Assembly (NCBI RefSeq): GCF_027744825.2
Contig: NC_071338.1
Span: 29,803,501 to 29,867,500 of the forward strand
Direction of reading: 5' to 3'
Length of the DNA stretch: 64,000 nt
Source of the DNA: Synchiropus splendidus
Lineage: Eukaryota; Chordata; Actinopteri; Syngnathiformes; Callionymidae
Below are positions 63,091 to 64,000 of this stretch, one piece after another (the first letter of the stretch is position 1; each line of letters begins with the position of its first letter). The notes under the pieces are model-generated. The model saw only the letters and a program-made list of their open reading frames with translations. It had not been told where the DNA came from and did no database searches. The position numbers and the translations under genes were made by a program.

Positions 63091-64000
63091 CAAAATAATG
63101 GCTTGTTTTTTTTTATTATTCGTTTTATTAAAAAATCCATAAAAAAAACAAGTTGGATTTTGTGCTGAAAACAAAATGACAAAAACGGGGAGGTTGAGCC
63201 GTTTGAATTGAATAGTTGGTTTTTAACATGGCCGTTTGAACCGGAAGGGAACCCCACAACCAGTCGGGAGCGCCAACGTTGAAGATGGAGCGGAGTCATG
63301 TTGTTCCGAGAAAGCAGGCACGTCACAGTTCACGGAGAAGACATGACCACCGAGAGAATCTCGACTATGTTCCAGGTATCAATGATCTAATAGGTACACA
63401 TGTAAAAGCTATTTTTTAAAAGTTAACTGCCGTCGGTTCTTTTTTTTACATTGACCAGGTCAACACACGTCGTGTGTACATCACTGATGACAACGTGGCA
63501 ATGTTTCCTGACGACCGAGGCAACTTTGACATCCCCGAGCCAACAATGAGGGGGCACTATCAGGTGCACAGAGATGGCTTCAAACCACTGTCTCACACAC
63601 ATCCGACTTACGATCTGCTTACGACCACGGCCAGCAGATGCTTTTTTTTTTTTCAACGTCTGGCACCACAGCACGTAGCAGCCCAGCAACATGTACGACA
63701 GTTACGTCAGCACAGTATCCCAGCATCTCACTCTCACACAGCCATCTATAACCCTCGCGATTGGCTATTTAGAATGGCATTCGACTTACGTCCAATCGGA
63801 CTTACGACCGGTTGGTTGGAACCAATCCCAGTCGTCAGTTGGATGCTACTTGTATTCATATTAAATGACACCTCCTAATGGTATTTTCATTTTTGTTATT
63901 CTGTTTTCAGCACAAAATCCACTGCACGAAAAACGACTTTTTTTTTTGTTTTATGGAGTTTGTCTATAAAACGAATATTACAAAATGAGCCATTATTTTG
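63091..64000. mobile_element. DNA element with about 100-bp terminal inverted repeats, reaching the window edge
   Basis: The left end CAAAATAATGGCTTGTTTTT is matched in inverse by the last bases of the window (complement CAAAATAATGGCTCATTTTG). The similarity continues through TTCGTTTTAT and GGATTTTGTGCTGAAAACA to about 63190 and 63884. The interior holds an A/T-poor block with TTCGACTTACGTCCAATCGG and CTTACGACCGG, a pogo/Tigger-like internal sequence. An open frame at 63459-63878 (YITDDNVAMFPDDRGNFDIP near its start) has no recognised relative. The true right boundary may lie beyond 64000. Confidence 0.55.

Overview
The window is vertebrate nuclear DNA, almost certainly from a teleost fish. 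The evidence is two spliced exons of a CUB/sushi (CSMD) gene with canonical splice sites, long AT, CA and trinucleotide microsatellites, and many decayed transposons of types common in fish genomes (tRNA-derived SINE, APE-type LINE, RTE-like and L2-like LINE tails, Ty3/gypsy, hAT-, pogo- and Harbinger-like DNA elements). The species cannot be read from the sequence. There are no operons, CRISPR arrays or bacterial features.

The only host gene I can support lies on the minus strand. A 195-bp exon at 9265-9459 encodes a complete sushi (CCP) domain, and a 208-bp exon at 5928-6135 encodes the first part of a CUB domain. They join in phase and match the first sushi domain and second CUB domain at the N-terminal end of the CUB-and-sushi-multiple-domain family, closest by memory to CSMD1. 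The exon completing this CUB (expected below 5928) and the exons for the signal peptide and first CUB (expected above 9459) were not found. On this reading 1-5927 is intron, 6136-9264 is a complete 3.1-kb intron, and 9460-64000 is more than 54 kb of one or more upstream introns.

Layout. 0-10 kb: SINE and hAT/Harbinger-like remnants, the two exons, and a pogo-like element (7894-8571) inside a TA microsatellite. 10-23 kb: mostly unique AT-rich intron with a solo-LTR candidate (11782-12481), a gypsy pol fragment (about 15.5-15.8 kb) and a long AT tract (16.8-17.0 kb). 23-26.2 kb: a recent-looking LINE copy (23726-25173) with two internal deletions and a perfect 49-bp flanking repeat, followed by a foldback element (25791-26176). 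27-39 kb: a CA microsatellite, SINE, hAT and L2 remnants, and a pair of small hAT-like MITEs. 41-47 kb: the densest repeat cluster, with four more of these MITEs, duplicated hAT-like blocks, an RTE-like LINE tail and an inverted SINE pair. 48.8-56.6 kb: TA microsatellite, a 56-bp minisatellite, and two trinucleotide arrays with higher-order structure. 59-64 kb: a second pogo-like copy in inverted orientation and a long-TIR element reaching the window edge.

The most interesting signal is the 0.2-kb MITE family. At least seven copies lie in this gene, and most carry a sequence equal to, or one base from, the published CTCF core consensus. If these sites bind CTCF, the transposon has seeded candidate loop anchors through the intron. 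Inverted repeats flanking the sushi exon could in principle affect its splicing or circularisation. Both ideas are inference from motifs and layout.
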